64,000 bases of DNA from Proteles cristata cristata (GCA_017311185.1 JAESUZ010002871.1:496001-560000), one strand, 5' to 3'; positions 23,091-36,009 are shown, counted from the first letter of the stretch. Translations and numbers: made by a program. The notes: generated from the sequence alone by a model not told the origin.

Positions 23091-26000
23091 CTGGAGCAAC
23101 AGAAAAGAAACATAGACCTGGTCATGTCAGGTGCCTCCCTTTTGGAATTCAATACTGGCAAGGCGGGAGGGAACAGCATTTTAAGACAGAGACAAAGCAG
23201 CCAGAGTGACACTCAGGAACTCAGGCTCTCTTGCCACTATGATTGGTGTGATTCTGATAGCAACCCCAAATGAGCTTTTCTTGATTACTTAAGCAGCTTG
23301 TTGATTACTTGATCTAAAAATACCAGTGGGAGTAGACAGCAGATGTGCACTGAATACATAGAACACCCATGACAGGGATCAGAGGGCATGCTGGAATGAA
23401 CGGTGCAGATGGGATTTGCAAAAGGCTTATTAAAGAAAAGGAAAAATCATAAAGGAGGACTGGAGCTTTATTGGATGGTGGAAAGTAGGCAGAGCTCCTA
23501 AATATGGAGAAAAGCATCTGGAGTAAAGACTCAGAGGGAGGGGAGAGGAAGCCAAGAGTCAAAAATATTGATGAGAGAATCTTGATGCATATGTTTAAGG
23601 AAATTGTATGCCTAACTGCCTCTCAGTTCTAGGTAGTCATACATACATCTATTACCTTTATTAGTCTGTGAATATAATGGGGTATAATACTCAGGTCTAA
23701 TTATTTCCTATAATACTTAATAAAAGACCATCTGTAGGAAAGGTGCACAGTAGGATGGAGGCAAAACCTGCCCATTAGGGCAAGGTAGAGAATCCCAGAA
23801 AAATCCCCATGTAGTTCAGACACACTGCTTTCCCTGAAAAGAAAAACAAGAATCACATTGTGAGTGTCTAGCATGAGCTTCAAAACCAGTCTGAGTCTAC
23901 TATTTTTTCTTTTCTGGATTATGTCATGTCTAAGAACCACCTGCTATATCATGGCAGTTAGGGACAGATGATGACTTGAAGCTGATGTCTCGGTGACTTG
24001 GTGAGGCTGATGATAACTAGAATCTGTTGGTGGAGGTGGGAATCTGGACAGGTGGGAAGGAGAACAGGGTAGGAAGCTCAGAGATTCAGTGCCTGGACCT
24101 GCCATGGCCTTAGGTTGGTAAATCATTCAACACACAGAAATGCCTTAGAGGTGGCTTCTGGCCCCCGAGAGCCAGTAATTTCCATCTTTGTGAAAATTTC
24201 CACCTCCCTAGTTTCAAAAGGCCCAAAGATCTGTTTACCTAATATCACGTTAACATCAATCTGCAGGAGGTAAGTTGGAAACAGAGGCCATTTTTCAGGA
24301 AAGGGGGAAAAGCACATGAAAATGTCAGAAGAACTCAGAAGACTTGCTGGTGAAATTAACATGCGGAGTCAGACCTCCTGCCCCAGCTACACGTTCTCCC
24401 CACTATACAATTCTTTTCTTTCTTCACTGTTTCTCCTGTTGGGTCCTCTCCAGACTCTATGAGACTAGCATTTTGGCAGTGCCTCTCACCAGCTCATAGT
24501 TATTTTGAGGTGGGCGACCAGTCTGGCAATGAATCAGGCCTCCTCAAGTGTGTCTTTGGCCTTGGGCCTACTGCACTGCTTATTCTTACCTCCTGTCAGG
24601 GGAGGTGGAGGAAGGATGAAAAGCAAGGTTTACATGTATCAATCTTCAATCTAGTTATGCAGTTCTGGTAATAATGGGGAAGAAAATAGAAAGCCGCAGC
24701 TAAAGAGAAGTTTCTGGATGGTCTGTGTTTGGTTCAGACCATTCCAGACCATCACCCCCTACTGCTGAGGACAGTCAAGCTTGTGTGTCATTGAACTTGA
24801 GCTGAAGCTTCATGAGGGATGGGAGAGAGGCCACAGTAAACTATTGTAAAACTCATTCATTCACACATCCATCAAATGTGAAGTTTTTTTTTTTGAAGTC
24901 AAACAATTACATGGTAGTTTCTTTTAGAGAAGCTAATAAGAGAAAGAGGACTATCCAAATTTCTTATCTCGGGTAAACCATATAATATGTAATAATGTCA
25001 CTAAAAAGAATCTTAATGGACACTACATATTATCATTGTTAAATCTGTTCAGGTATTCAGGCTGTTTTAAAGAAAATTAAAGATTGACTTTATGATTTAA
25101 GTCATTATGATGTCCCAAGAACATGTAGGCCTCCATAATGCTTTCCAAACAGCAATAATAAAAGCAGGCTTAATCAAATTTCATGATAGTTGAGTTTAGT
25201 CCATCATTACTCAGTTTTACTACACTCAAAAGGTAGGGATTAGAATTTGCTAAATTCCCAAATCCATTGGGATAGCTGCCTCAAACCAGCACCCTCTGTC
25301 TCTTCCCTACAGAAAGGTTTCTTGAATTGAACATTCAGAGAAGGAGGCTACAAGACATGTCTTTTGAACTTTATTTTGGTCCTGGTATTGCTTATGTAGT
25401 CACCACTGGCAGATCCCTTTACCTTCCTACATTTCAGCTTATCAACATCTCAAACCCAGTTGAAGTAGGTTTACTTACACAGCAGAGGACACTGTAAAAA
25501 TGAGGTATATAAGGAGTTTCCAGACTATCTTTTAGTATTTCCAATGATGCTTTTATTAGTAATATTGGACACTCTGAATGAAGAATTAAATGCAAGGAAG
25601 GACAGGAGTGGTAAAGACTGTAAGAAAAGAAGAAAATCTCTTGGCCAATTCTTTCCAGCCCCCCCCAGTTTATTAGATCTCCATATTCAGATCATTTTTC
25701 CCCCACAGAACTACTCTATCTGCCTGATCTCATGCAGGAGGTGTAAACCGCAGTGGATCTGAACCACCTACCTTTTAAGATGAGGGTTAGCTTTTGCACA
25801 GGTGCTACTGAGTGAGCCACAATGCTTTCTGAGCATGCCCGAGGCTTCAAAAAGATTCCCACAGAGGCGATAAAGAGGAGGAGGAGAGCTTTCACACCAG
25901 GCTAAATGCCATAAGGGTCTGAACTAGAATGGCAATTGTGGGAATGGAAAGGAACGAACCTAGACCTTGAGATTCACCATTTGCATGTTCTTTTATTCCA

Positions 26001-27606
26001 TAAAATGTGTATACAGAGATAAAGATGATAAAGTATTTGCCTTCATAAAAACAGTCTTCAATATTATCTTAAGACAAAACCTACATGGGACAAAATCTGA
26101 AATTGTCACTTATTGGATATACTTTCAAATTATTTACACTCATAAAACTGAACTTTTTAGCTGAAGGGGGGCTACAGAGTTATTTGGTAACAGAGTCAGA
26201 ATTTGAAGTAGAGTCTTAGTCTAACATTCTTTTTTTCCATGTATCATGTCTTTGATATGTCCTTCACGTTGGTAGTTGAGGGTCTGGAGGCTGCCTCCAG
26301 GGGGAGCAGTAGTTATGGAGAGGGTTCCCATGCAGGGCTCTCTAGGAAACATGACAGGGCAAAGGAAAGGGCTCGATATAGAGACTGAGGTTCGCTTTAG
26401 ACTATCTAGCCTGGCATCTAGGGAGAGAGATTCCTGGGGAAAAAACGTTTTCTTTGTATTTCAGGCGTCTACTCTATTAATTTAACTTAATTTGTTAGTA
26501 GCTGATTTCTGTCAGCTTGTATTTAGTTTTCAGATTTGACAGGCCTGTTTTAGAATGCACAGGCACAGAAACATGGTGCTGCTTTCCAAGCAAAACCAGA
26601 AAGATTTCTCTGGGGTTGTTTTGGAATTTAAGGAATCAGAGAATGAGGGGACATGGAATGGGGCATAATTAAGGCCTACATAGAAAATGGTCCTGTGGTC
26701 ACATTAGGTATATTAATACTAGCTGCCTTTCTCCCATACCCATACCCCACTTCCTTTTTGGTTTACTGAGCTAAAACTTAACGGCTTTATTTCTTTGGTT
26801 ATGCTGTTAGCCAGAAAATTAAGGAATTTTGCTTTTCTGGTGGCCTTGTAAGCTTTTTTTATGACAGCATGTCTTCTAAAGCATTCTAGCAATGAAGGAG
26901 CAGCTGGGAGAATAAAAATAATTGCTATAGTTATAAAAGTATGGCCCCGATCAACCCTGTGAGTAGGCTATGGACAAAGTGTCCATGGGCCAGTCCTATC
27001 AAGGACAAGCTCCTTGAAGTGAAGTTGTCTCCTCTGCATGTGTAATGGTCAGTGAGAAAGTACTCTTGTTTGAAAAGGAGGCAGCTCTGGGGATCTAAAA
27101 GAAAGCCTCTAGCAATTCTGTGAGTGGGGTGGCATCATGATGCCTTATGAATCCTTGGCTCAACTGTGAACATCACAGTCTTGTGCAGGCCCATCTCTCA
27201 AAGTGAACACCATGGCTGACCACGTTTAGCTGCTGTGGAGAAGAAGCCTTCTGATTTCAGTTGAGAGAGACAGAGTCATGTGGAGGTCTTAGGTAAGCTT
27301 TTCAAATCTGAGCTTACAAGTTCTTTCTACAAATAGAGGATAATACTGACCTCAGACAGCTCTTAGGAGGATCAAATAAAGGAGTATATAGACTCATTCT
27401 TATGGTTTTGTAAGTAAAATAAATCAGCTTCAACATCAAATGCATCTAATGAATTAGTATTTTTTAAAATGATGCAGGTGGTGGTAACCTGTGTTACCAT
27501 CTTGAAACTCCTCCTTTTTGAGAGGAAATTTTAAGTCTGGGCAGAGAAATAGCCACTGACTATACAGGCCATGATGCTGTACCATCTCAGGCCTCCCACC
27601 CTGACA

Positions 27607-27727
27607 AGCAAGCATTTTTTTTTTTTTTTTAATGTAGGCTTCATGTCCAGGATAGAGCCCAATGCAAGGCCTGAACCCATGACCCTGATACCTAGAGTCA
27701 GACCAAGCCACCCATGTAACTCTGATA
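27607..27727 (-). mobile_element. Short CAN-SINE relic
   Basis: T14 followed by taatgtaggcttcatgtcca and a tRNA-like part (cctgaacccatgaccctga, gaccaagccacccatgtaac). The middle CT block is missing. Flanks share an acaaacatt-like motif (acaagcaagcatt / ataaacaaacatt). Confidence 0.75.
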
Positions 27728-27929
27728 AACAAACATTCTCAGACCCATTTTAGGTCTCAACACAGGACTGAATGCTGGAAATCATGGGTACATTCTCTTT
27801 AGAATAGTATCTTCCTCTTTTTGCAAACCTAGCCTGTCCCACATCCCAGCAGGAACTTGTTGCTCTAGTCAAGATGGCCTCTTTTGGCTCTCCTTGTCAT
27901 TAGCTTGGGGCTGAATTCGTGCTCTTTCT

Positions 27930-28200
27930 CCTTGCATCTATCCTTCCAAATTCTCCCTTTCAATTAAGAATGAGTCAAGCTCTACCTCATGTGTTACCAC
28001 TGTCTACAAGAATTTCTCCCTTTCCTGATCATCCAGAGTTGTTCTGAGCTATACTACAAAACCTTTTCTACTCTACAAGGTCTCATCTTTTTAGTTAGGT
28101 GGCAATACTTCAAGGGCTGACAGTCTTTAACCTTTTTCATAGTTCCCTCTTCAATCTGCAGCACAGTGCCGGTGCACTGGATAGATACTTCAGAATAATG
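27930..28200 (+). repeat. L2-type LINE relic
   Basis: Diverged phrases aattaagaatgagtcaagct, aagaatttctccctttcctg and cagcacagtgccggtgcact fit an L2-type 3' end. It runs into the MIR copy at 28220. Edges approximate. Confidence 0.45.
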
Positions 28201-28219
28201 GAGCTAAAAGTGATCATGC

Positions 28220-28425
28220 TGACAATATAGCACAGTGGTTAAGATAGCAGACTCTGGAGCTGCCTGGGTTCAAACCCCAGCTTTATCCTTAGTCACTTTA
28301 TAACCTCAGGCAAGTTATTTCTTAACTTCTGAATGTCACAGTTTCCTTATCTACAGAATGAGAATTATAGCACCTGTCTAGGATTGTTGTGACCATTCGA
28401 CCTGAGCCCAAGGTATTTAAAGAAT
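28220..28425 (+). repeat. MIR relic interrupted by an L1 tail
   Basis: Classic MIR head: cacagtggttaagatagcag, ctgcctgggttcaaacccca, ttataacctcaggcaagtta, cacagtttccttatctacag. An L1 3' fragment cuts its end at 28434. Confidence 0.85.
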
Positions 28426-28433
28426 GCAAATGA

Positions 28434-28518
28434 CTCTTTGGGATGAGCACTGGGTGTTGTACGTAAGCCAATTTGACAATACATTATATTAAATAAACCA
28501 AAAACAAACAAAAAAAAA
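28434..28518 (+). mobile_element. L1 3'-end fragment
   Basis: 85 bp: gggatgagcactgggtgttg, gccaatttgacaataca, A-rich tail. Flanks aatgcaaatga (28423-28433) and aatgcagatga (28517-28527) form a probable 11-bp target duplication with one mismatch. Confidence 0.85.
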
Positions 28519-29264
28519 TGCAGATGAGTGCCTGATGTGTTAAAATCCAAGGAAATATAGGTTGTTGCTGTTATTGTCATGACTGTCACCATTATCTGCT
28601 CTTCATGTCTGAGCCTATGTATTTTGGATGTTGTGAGGAACCATTCTGACAAGGGTAAATGCCTGAGAAATGGAGAGCTTTTAAGGAATAAAACACCAAC
28701 CGGGCACACGGATGGGGGGCAGACAAGGGTTTTTGTGTGTGAGTGAGCAGAGTGAGCCACAATCCTTAACCTTGGTGGTGGCACTGGGGGTGGAAGGGAG
28801 GAGCAGAGACTGAGAGGTTACATGGCATGGCAGGTTGGCAACCATCTCAGTTCTATTCTTGACTCCCAAATTTCTGAGTAAGTACAACTACTTATTTTCA
28901 TAATTGCCTTAACACTATTAACCAAATGCTGAAATGTTAGAACACTTTTTTAAAAAAGCCAGAATCCTGCAATTGCAAAAAAAAGCATATAAATAATGAC
29001 TAAAAGTATGAGATTTAGAAAAATGTGAGCCTACAAGGAAATACACGAAGTGAAAGCCAGCTGTGTAAAGAACATCAGCTCCAAACTCCTAGGAGGAGAT
29101 GCCGAGGACTCTTTCTTACTCTGAGATGCAGGTGTTTTATTTTTTTTTCCTCTGCTTAGAAATTTTTTAGATTAGGATAATCAAATCTAGCACAAAGGGA
29201 TAGTGGGGGCTGTTACTTATTAGACAAGTGTATAAGCTTTCTATAATTTTATTCTGTCATATTA

Positions 29265-29365
29265 GGAGATTGATATTTTTATCCCTTTTGAGAGAGAAAG
29301 CAGAAGCTCAGACAAGTGAAGCAACTTGCTCAGCTAGTGTGTGGCGGAGTCAGGAATGGGGAGTG
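29265..29365 (-). repeat. MIR fragment
   Basis: Reversed MIR core only: atcccttttgagagagaaag, gctcagacaagtgaagcaac, ttgctcagctagtgtgtggc. Confidence 0.6.
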
Positions 29366-29423
29366 AACTCTGACCTTAAAAAAACCTGACCATATCCAGG
29401 CATCCACTGGGGCCTAATAGTAA

Positions 29424-29649
29424 GCCATGTGGTTTGGCTTCATTTTTGGTCGGGGGTAATTTTTGCCAAGGTTCGTAGTTACTCAGGGAAATGGACAATA
29501 ACTAACAAGAATATTCTGGATGTTAAATAACTAGAAGGCATGTGGTTTGGCCTCATTTTTGGTAGGGGGTAATTTATGCCAAAGTTTGTAGTTACTCAGG
29601 GAAATGGATAATCACTCACAAGAATATTCTAGATTTTAAATAGCTTGAA
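29424..29649 (+). repeat. 113-bp tandem duplication
   Basis: Two adjacent copies (29424-29536 and 29537-29649) share catgtggtttggc, tcatttttggt, gtagttactcagggaaatgg and acaagaatattct at a constant offset of 113 bp. By eye about one base in nine differs, so the duplication is not recent. Confidence 0.95.
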
Positions 29650-30149
29650 GCTGGAGGAAAAAAAAGAATGCTGTGAGGAGACCTCATCTGTGAGCGAGAT
29701 TTTTTTTTTCTTCTGAAACCAAAAATTACAGCAGCCTAGAGACTTGCAAGGGAGAGTTTTGTACAGATATTTTGGGGAACAGAGTTGAGGTTCACCAGGA
29801 GTGTCATATCACCGTTTGGCTGGGGCAACGTTTTATAACCTTGGCTGTTTTTAATGTAATTGCCAACGAAAAGTTATTTGATGCTGAAAGCTTCAGGGCT
29901 GCTCCAGGTGGATGTATAGAAAATATTCCTGGAATGGGAAAGGCCACCTGACCACACATTCTTAACCCTGTCCTAATACTTTCTGCCAAACTCTTCAACT
30001 GCTTTCTCTTCAGAAACTCCTGAAATCTTGAATTTGTTAATACTTGTAGTTTTATTTGCTAGCTGGGTAATTCATTTCAAACCGTCAGCCTAGGCATGAA
30101 ATGACTCTGACTTGATTTCCTATTTGCCTGGGAGAGAGATCAAACTCTG

Positions 30150-30345
30150 GTCACAGCTGCCACCTGCTTTTGTCAATAGAGTTTTATTGGAACACCACCA
30201 TGCTCGTTTAAGTGCTTTCTGTTACTGCTCTTATGCTACACTGGATGAAATGAAGGGTTGGGGCAAACATAGGATGGCTTGCAAAGCCTAAAATGCTTAT
30301 TACCTGGCCCTTTACAAGAAGAGTTTGCTGGCTCTGACCTAGAAC
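30150..30345 (-). mobile_element. hAT DNA transposon relic (MER5A-like)
   Basis: Contains ttttgtcaatagagttttat, tggaacaccaccatgctcgt, aggatggcttgcaaagccta and ctggccctttacaagaagag, the reversed order of the MER5A non-autonomous hAT element. No transposase; edges and ends decayed. Confidence 0.75.
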
Positions 30346-30601
30346 ATCGAAGAATTTTTGCTTCAGGTCTGTTTCAGTGCCTTCCTCATTTATAACAATG
30401 CTAACCATTTTATCAGAACTCTGCCTTTTTCTAGGACCATTTTTCTAAGAAGGATAGATGCCAGGAGGATCTTTGGAGGCCTCCTAACCTTTCTGGGAAT
30501 AGACAAGGCTGGACTCTAAGCTTCACTTGTGCTACCTGGTTGTCACTATCTTGTGTCCTCTGATGCTCTTGTGATGTTTGCATTGACCTTCAATATTTCC
30601 T

Positions 30602-30633
30602 CCCCCTCCCAACCCCCCCCCCACCCCCCTGCC
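30602..30633 (+). repeat. C-rich tract
   Basis: 32 bp almost entirely C (runs of 5, 3, 10 and 6 C broken by single T or A bases). Low complexity. Confidence 0.95.
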
Positions 30634-31369
30634 AGCTGAGACCTAGGTATTTACTGAGATGGCCCCCATTCCTGACTTGCTGTTCTTATAGTTTTCAACT
30701 GGGCAAAACATTTGTTATCCCCACTTCCTTTAGTTTTACGAAGGAAACAAGCCAAACCAAACTAAAACTGGTTTCTTTCTATCTGCCCTGCTTCCAGTTT
30801 TTATAATCTCTGCAAACTTGGAAACTGCATTTCATGTGCTTATGACTTTTACATATAGCGTTATGCACAACTGTGGTTCTGAAATTGACCCTGGAGGCAT
30901 TTCCCATTTGATTCTCTCTTCCATTCTGAGAAGTTTCCATCTGTAAATACTCTGTGTTGCCCAGGCCAAAGGCTTCCAAGTACTCCTTAATTCATCTCCT
31001 ATTCAACACCACTTTGGAAAGTTGTCTAAAACTGTCTGGGAAGTATAAGCATAGAGAGCATACACATTTCTCTTTTCTACCAGACCAGAAACAAAAGCAA
31101 AAAAAAAATGTCAGAAGAATATAAGTATTCTCTCCTATTGTCTAGATTTAGGCTAATTCTCTATCACACTATGTTTTCCCTGAAACCTTTCTATTTCATC
31201 TCTTTGAACAACTACCTAGGTTGTTCCTAGGATCCTCAAAATGAGAATAAAGCTCCTTATTTTGTGATGTCCTGGAAGATGGTATGATAGAATGACACTC
31301 TATGTATGTATATATCTATATGATTATAGGTATTTATATATAGGACTATAGATACTGACATATAGGCAT

Positions 31370-31565
31370 CCATTGTGTGTCAGGCATTTTACAGATATTA
31401 TCTGTTCTTCATATTCTTGCTCTTCTGTAGGGTCAGTATAATTGATTTAATATAATCAATGAGAAAGCCAAGGTACAGAGGAGTTAAAGAGGGCTCACGT
31501 GGATACTAAGTGGCAGAACTGGAATTCCAGCCTAAATTGCTCTGATTCTTAGGTTGGAAGAATCT
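31370..31565 (-). repeat. MIR relic
   Basis: Reversed MIR core: tgtgtgtcaggcattttaca, gaaagccaaggtacagagga, ggatactaagtggcagaact. Edges approximate. Confidence 0.7.
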
Positions 31566-32749
31566 TTCTACCACTGTGGGCTGCTCTCTGTGTTAACCGA
31601 TGTGCCATCAGGCTGCTCTTCCTGACCAAGCTGGGTGGGTAGGTCAGAAATGACAAGCATGAATCAGGCAGACCCTGAATAGAAGGAAATCAGGGACAGG
31701 CTTAGGGGTCAAAAGGCAGAAATTCCTTGACATTCCCTGTGATTTCATGTAGATAGATTATCACATGTGAGCCCCTTCTCACTCTAAGAAGGAATCAGTG
31801 TTTTCTTCAAAGTATAGTTTCATATTATTCTTAATGTTCATCCTCATTCCTAAGAAAAATCCCATAACTTTTAGGTCTTATTTAAGTGCTTTAAGTCTTA
31901 TATTAACTGAACTATGTATATTATATTGACTGTAGCTCACTCTTGGACCAGAGTGTTGAATGGCAAACCGAGACTTCTCTGCCAGTGCGGGTTATCAGAA
32001 GTGTTTAGATTTTCTTAAAGGAAAGGATCAATCTTCAGCCAGCTTTCCTCCCAATTTGGTAATCGTACTTCCAGCACCTATTTTAGAGAATCTGGCTCTT
32101 CTTTTCTATAAGGAAATCAGCAGTGTCCTTACAGGTGTTGTTTCTGGATTTAGGTTCAGATGTAGGAATACTGAATGTACATCTGTCCATATTACATGAG
32201 ATTCCTGGTATTAGATGTGGGGAGGAGTTACTTGTGAGATTCTTTGACTAGTGTTATACCCCATTCAAATGCAAACTGGGGTTAGCTTCTGCCTGAATTT
32301 CAGCTCAGTGTGTTGAAGTGTAGGAGGGCCTACTAAGTATTCAGTGTTTACACAGAGCAACTGAAAAGCAAGGAACAGTTTAGTTTCATCTTGCTTGTGG
32401 TCTAGGTCTCTAGACACACATGCACAAGCCATAAACACTGTAAACATTCACAGTTAGGGTTGCAAATACAGATGTCATGACTACAGTGCTTACTGAGTAC
32501 CTATTATGTGCCTGGTACTGTGAATATTTATAGCTGGGAAAGGGTGTGTCAAGGTGGAATAACAGAAAATAGAAGAAAGGCTTTCCCTCAAACAGATGTG
32601 CCAAAATAAAAACAAAAGGCACGTGGACTGCAAGCCAGCTGGCTAGAACACAGAATGTTAACTTATGCTAGATCTAGCTGACCCAGTGGCTTCTTCTTAA
32701 AACAATGGCCAAGTCCATGTATTCAACTAAGGTTAAAATCAATACAAAG

Positions 32750-32965
32750 AAATAGTCCCTGGAGCTAGATGTCCTTGAGTTCAAATCCCAGCTCACCTAC
32801 TTATAAAGTGTGAGACTTTGGTCAAGTTAATCTAACATCTCTGTGCTTTAATTTCAACGCCCGTAAAATTGGGAGAGTAACCTGAAAGGATTATTGTAAG
32901 AATAAAGGAAGACCTAGAAAACACTCAGGATAGCACCGAGCTCAAAGCAAATGGTTAATAAACAT
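32750..32965 (+). repeat. MIR relic
   Basis: ctggagctagatgtccttga, gttcaaatcccagctcacct, gtgagactttggtcaagtta, gtaaaattgggagagtaacc, ggattattgtaagaataaag: nearly complete MIR in + orientation. Confidence 0.85.
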
Positions 32966-33046
32966 TAACAATGATGATGGTGATGATTTCTTCATTGGCC
33001 TAAATGTCATGGGAGATAGGATGCCGCAAAGTATTTATTCTCTGTA

Positions 33047-33269
33047 CTTATTTTTTAAAACTTTTTAAAAAGTTTATTTATTTTGAGAGAGAGAAAGTGT
33101 GCACACAAGCAGAGGAAAGGCAGAGAGAGAGGGAGAGAGAGAATCCCAAGAAGGGTCTATGCTATCAGTGCAGAGCCCCACGTGTGGCTTGGTCCCATGA
33201 ACTGTAAGATCATGACCTGAACCAAAATCAAGAGTCGGACACCCAACTGACTGAGCCACCTAGGTGCCC
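33047..33269 (-). mobile_element. CAN-SINE with target duplication
   Basis: Full-length copy ending gagccacctaggtgcc. A 12-bp direct repeat, ttattctctgta, flanks it at 33035-33046 and 33270-33281. The GA block is long (33084-33143). Confidence 0.92.
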
Positions 33270-34057
33270 TTATTCTCTGTATTAACTTATTCCACAGCAA
33301 TCTTTTTCAAATTGTACAGTGTGTGCCACAGAAACTTAGGATATCCTGACACTTCGCTAATAGAGAACACGTGGGCAGGGCAGAAATGTTTAGCTGGAAG
33401 TGGGTACCACTCTGGAACTCTGCCATCACTGCATATTAAAGACTAGAAGTTCAGGTTATGCAAACCCATATAGTCTATAGTCTCCAGCAATTAGGAAACC
33501 TCCCTGCTAATCACTAGTGTTTATCATTTTTTAATTCATCCATCATTTTATCATTTGTTGAGTGTATAATGCACTCTTGGAATTGTGGAGAAATTAACAT
33601 ACACTCTTAAATATCTGCCCTTGAAGAAGTAGTAACATAATCCAGAAGGTAATGTAGAAAAACAAATAGGGAATTCTAACACACAGTGATAGGGTGACCT
33701 GAGCTAGAGTACAATCTGCAGGGCACTATGTGGGTCATGTAGGGGGTCATTTTGGGTTCAAATTCTAGCTCTACTATGCCAGCTCAACTGAGCCTTAGGG
33801 ATAGGCTGCTGGTAAGGAAGGGTGGGATGAGCATCTAAGGTCTTGGCAAATTCATAAACAGCAAGTACTTGTGTACTGGTGAAAGGCATAGCTCAGAGTG
33901 GTGAGCCAGGGTGGCTATGGTAAGAGACGAAGCGAGTGAGAGAGACAAATGTCAGATGATAAAAGCTGTTGTAATTCATACTAAGGCACGTGGAACTTAT
34001 TCTCAAGATGGCATGCCATTAAAAGACTTTTAAGCACGAGAGCCATATGGACAGGTT

Positions 34058-35515
34058 TGCAAGAAGACACAAAGAAATGGAAAAACATTCCATGCTCATG
34101 GATAGGAAGAATATAGTTAAGATGTCATTACTACCTAAGGCACTCTACACATTCAATGCAATTCCAATCAAAATTGCACCAGCATACTTCTCAAAACTAG
34201 AACAAACTATCCAAAAATTTGTATGGAACCACAAAAGACCCCGAATAGCCAAAGTAATCCTGAAAAATAAAACCAAAACGGGAGGGATCACCATCCCAGA
34301 CTTAGCCTCTACTACAAAGCTGTCATCATCAAGACAGTATGGTATTGGCACAAAAACAGACATAGACCAGTGGAACAGAATTGAGAACTCAGAAGTGGAC
34401 CCAAAAGTATACAGCCAACTGATCTTTGACAAAGCAGGAAAGAATATCCAATGGAAAAAAGACAGCCTTTTTAACAGATGGTGTTGGGAGAATTGGACAG
34501 CAACATGCAGAAGAATGAAACTAGATCATTTTCTCACACCATGCACAAAAATAAACTCAAAATGGATAAAGGACCTGAACGTGAGACAGGAAACTATCAA
34601 CACCCTAGAGGAGAAAGCAGGAAACAACCTCCTTGACCTCCACCGCAGCAACTTCTTACTTGACACATCCCCAAAAGCAAGGAAATCAAGAGCAAAAATA
34701 AACTGTTGGGACCTCATCAAGATTAAAAGCTTCTGCACAGCCAAGGGAACAACCCAGAAAACTAATAGGCAGCCAATGGAATGGGAACAGATAGTTGCAA
34801 ATGACATATCAGATAAAGGGTTAATATCCAGAATCTATAAGGAACTCACCAACTACACTGGGTTGAAAACAAACAACCCAGTGAAGAAATGGGCAGAAGA
34901 TATGAACAGACACTTCTCCAAAGAGGACATCCAGATGGCCAACAGACACATGAAACGATGCTCAGCATCCCTCCTCATCAGGGAAATACAAATCAAAACC
35001 ACACTGAGATACCACCTCACGCCAGTCAGAGTGGCTAAAATGAGCAAATCAGAGGACTCGAGATGCTGGCGAGGATGTGGAGAAACGGGCACCCTCCTAC
35101 ACTGTTGGTGGGAATGTAAACTGGTACAGCCCCTCTGGAAAACAGTGTGGAGGTTCCTCAGGAAACTAACAATAGAACTCCCCTATGACCCAGCAATAGC
35201 ACTGCTAGGAATTTCCCAAGGGATACAGAAATGTTGATGCATAGGAGCACATGTACCCCAATGTTCATAGCAGCACTCTCCACAATAGCTAAAACATGGA
35301 AAGAGCCTAAGTGTCCATCAACAGATGAATGGATCAAGAAGATGTGGTTTATCTATACCATGGAATACTACATGGCAATGAGAAACAATGAAATCTGGCC
35401 ATGTGTAGCAACATGGATGGACCTTGAGGGTGTTATGCTGAGCGAAATAAGTCAGGCAGAGAAGGACAAATACCATATGTTTGCACGTATAGGAGGATTA
35501 GGAGGAACTTGATGG
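34058..35515 (+). pseudogene. L1 ORF2 C-terminal relic
   Basis: Encodes the region after the reverse transcriptase domain of L1 ORF2 (endonuclease and RT domains are missing). Recognisable motifs: [42 protein letters not shown], and the C-terminal CCHC motif C-x3-C-x7-H-x4-C at 35064-35117, all intact. Two small deletions near 34304 and 34361 cancel, leaving about 19 residues in the wrong frame. A third one-base deletion at about 35213 (ggaatttccc versus ggaatttaccc in the copy at 59276) breaks the frame, giving a stop at 35236; the rest ([18 protein letters not shown]...) continues in the next frame to 35512. Confidence 0.92.
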
Positions 35516-35760
35516 AGGAACAAGGGGGAGAAGAAGGGCGGAAATGGTGGGGGAAAGGGAGAGAGGCAAACCATGAGAGACTCTTGAATGCTGACAAATA
35601 CTGAGGACTGATGGATGTGGGGGAGAAGGGGGATGGGCATGGAGGAGGACACTTGTGGGGATGAGCACTGAATGTTATGTGGAAACTAATTTGACAATAA
35701 ACTATTTGTTAAAAAAAAGAAAAAAATAAATAAAATAAAATACACAAATAAAAGAAGAAA
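34058..35760 (+). mobile_element. 5'-truncated felid-type L1
   Basis: About 1.7 kb of the L1 3' end: the C-terminal third of ORF2, 3' UTR (gggatgagcactgaatgtta, ttgacaataaactatttgtt) and a long A-rich tail. The 5' edge is near 34058, where L1-like sequence (gacacaaagaaatggaaaaa) begins. I did not find a convincing target duplication. No complete ORF; not able to move by itself. Confidence 0.93.
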
Positions 35761-35877
35761 TTAAAAAAGATACTCTGGCAGTAGCATATCAAATGATCTA
35801 GAGCAGGAGTTGATCAATTTTTTCTGTAACAAGACAAACAGTAAATATTTTAGCCTTTGAGGGCCACCTATAGTATC

Positions 35878-35945
35878 TGTTGTTATATGGAAACCAACTT
35901 GACAATAAACTATTTGTAAAATAAATAAATAAATAAATAAATAAG
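35878..35945 (+). mobile_element. L1 3'-tail fragment with (AAAT)n
   Basis: gttatatggaaaccaacttg, acaataaactatttgtaaaa, then six AAAT units (35919-35944). Too short to hold coding sequence; inserted in the hAT relic. Confidence 0.85.
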
Positions 35946-36009
35946 TGTATAGTCTATTTCTAGTTTGTTTTAACCCTTTAGGAATGTAAAACCCTTCTTT
36001 TAATAACCC

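Noticed and set aside
28365..28784. 139-codon minus-strand ORF
   Set aside because: It crosses a MIR relic and an L1 tail; no known protein motif.
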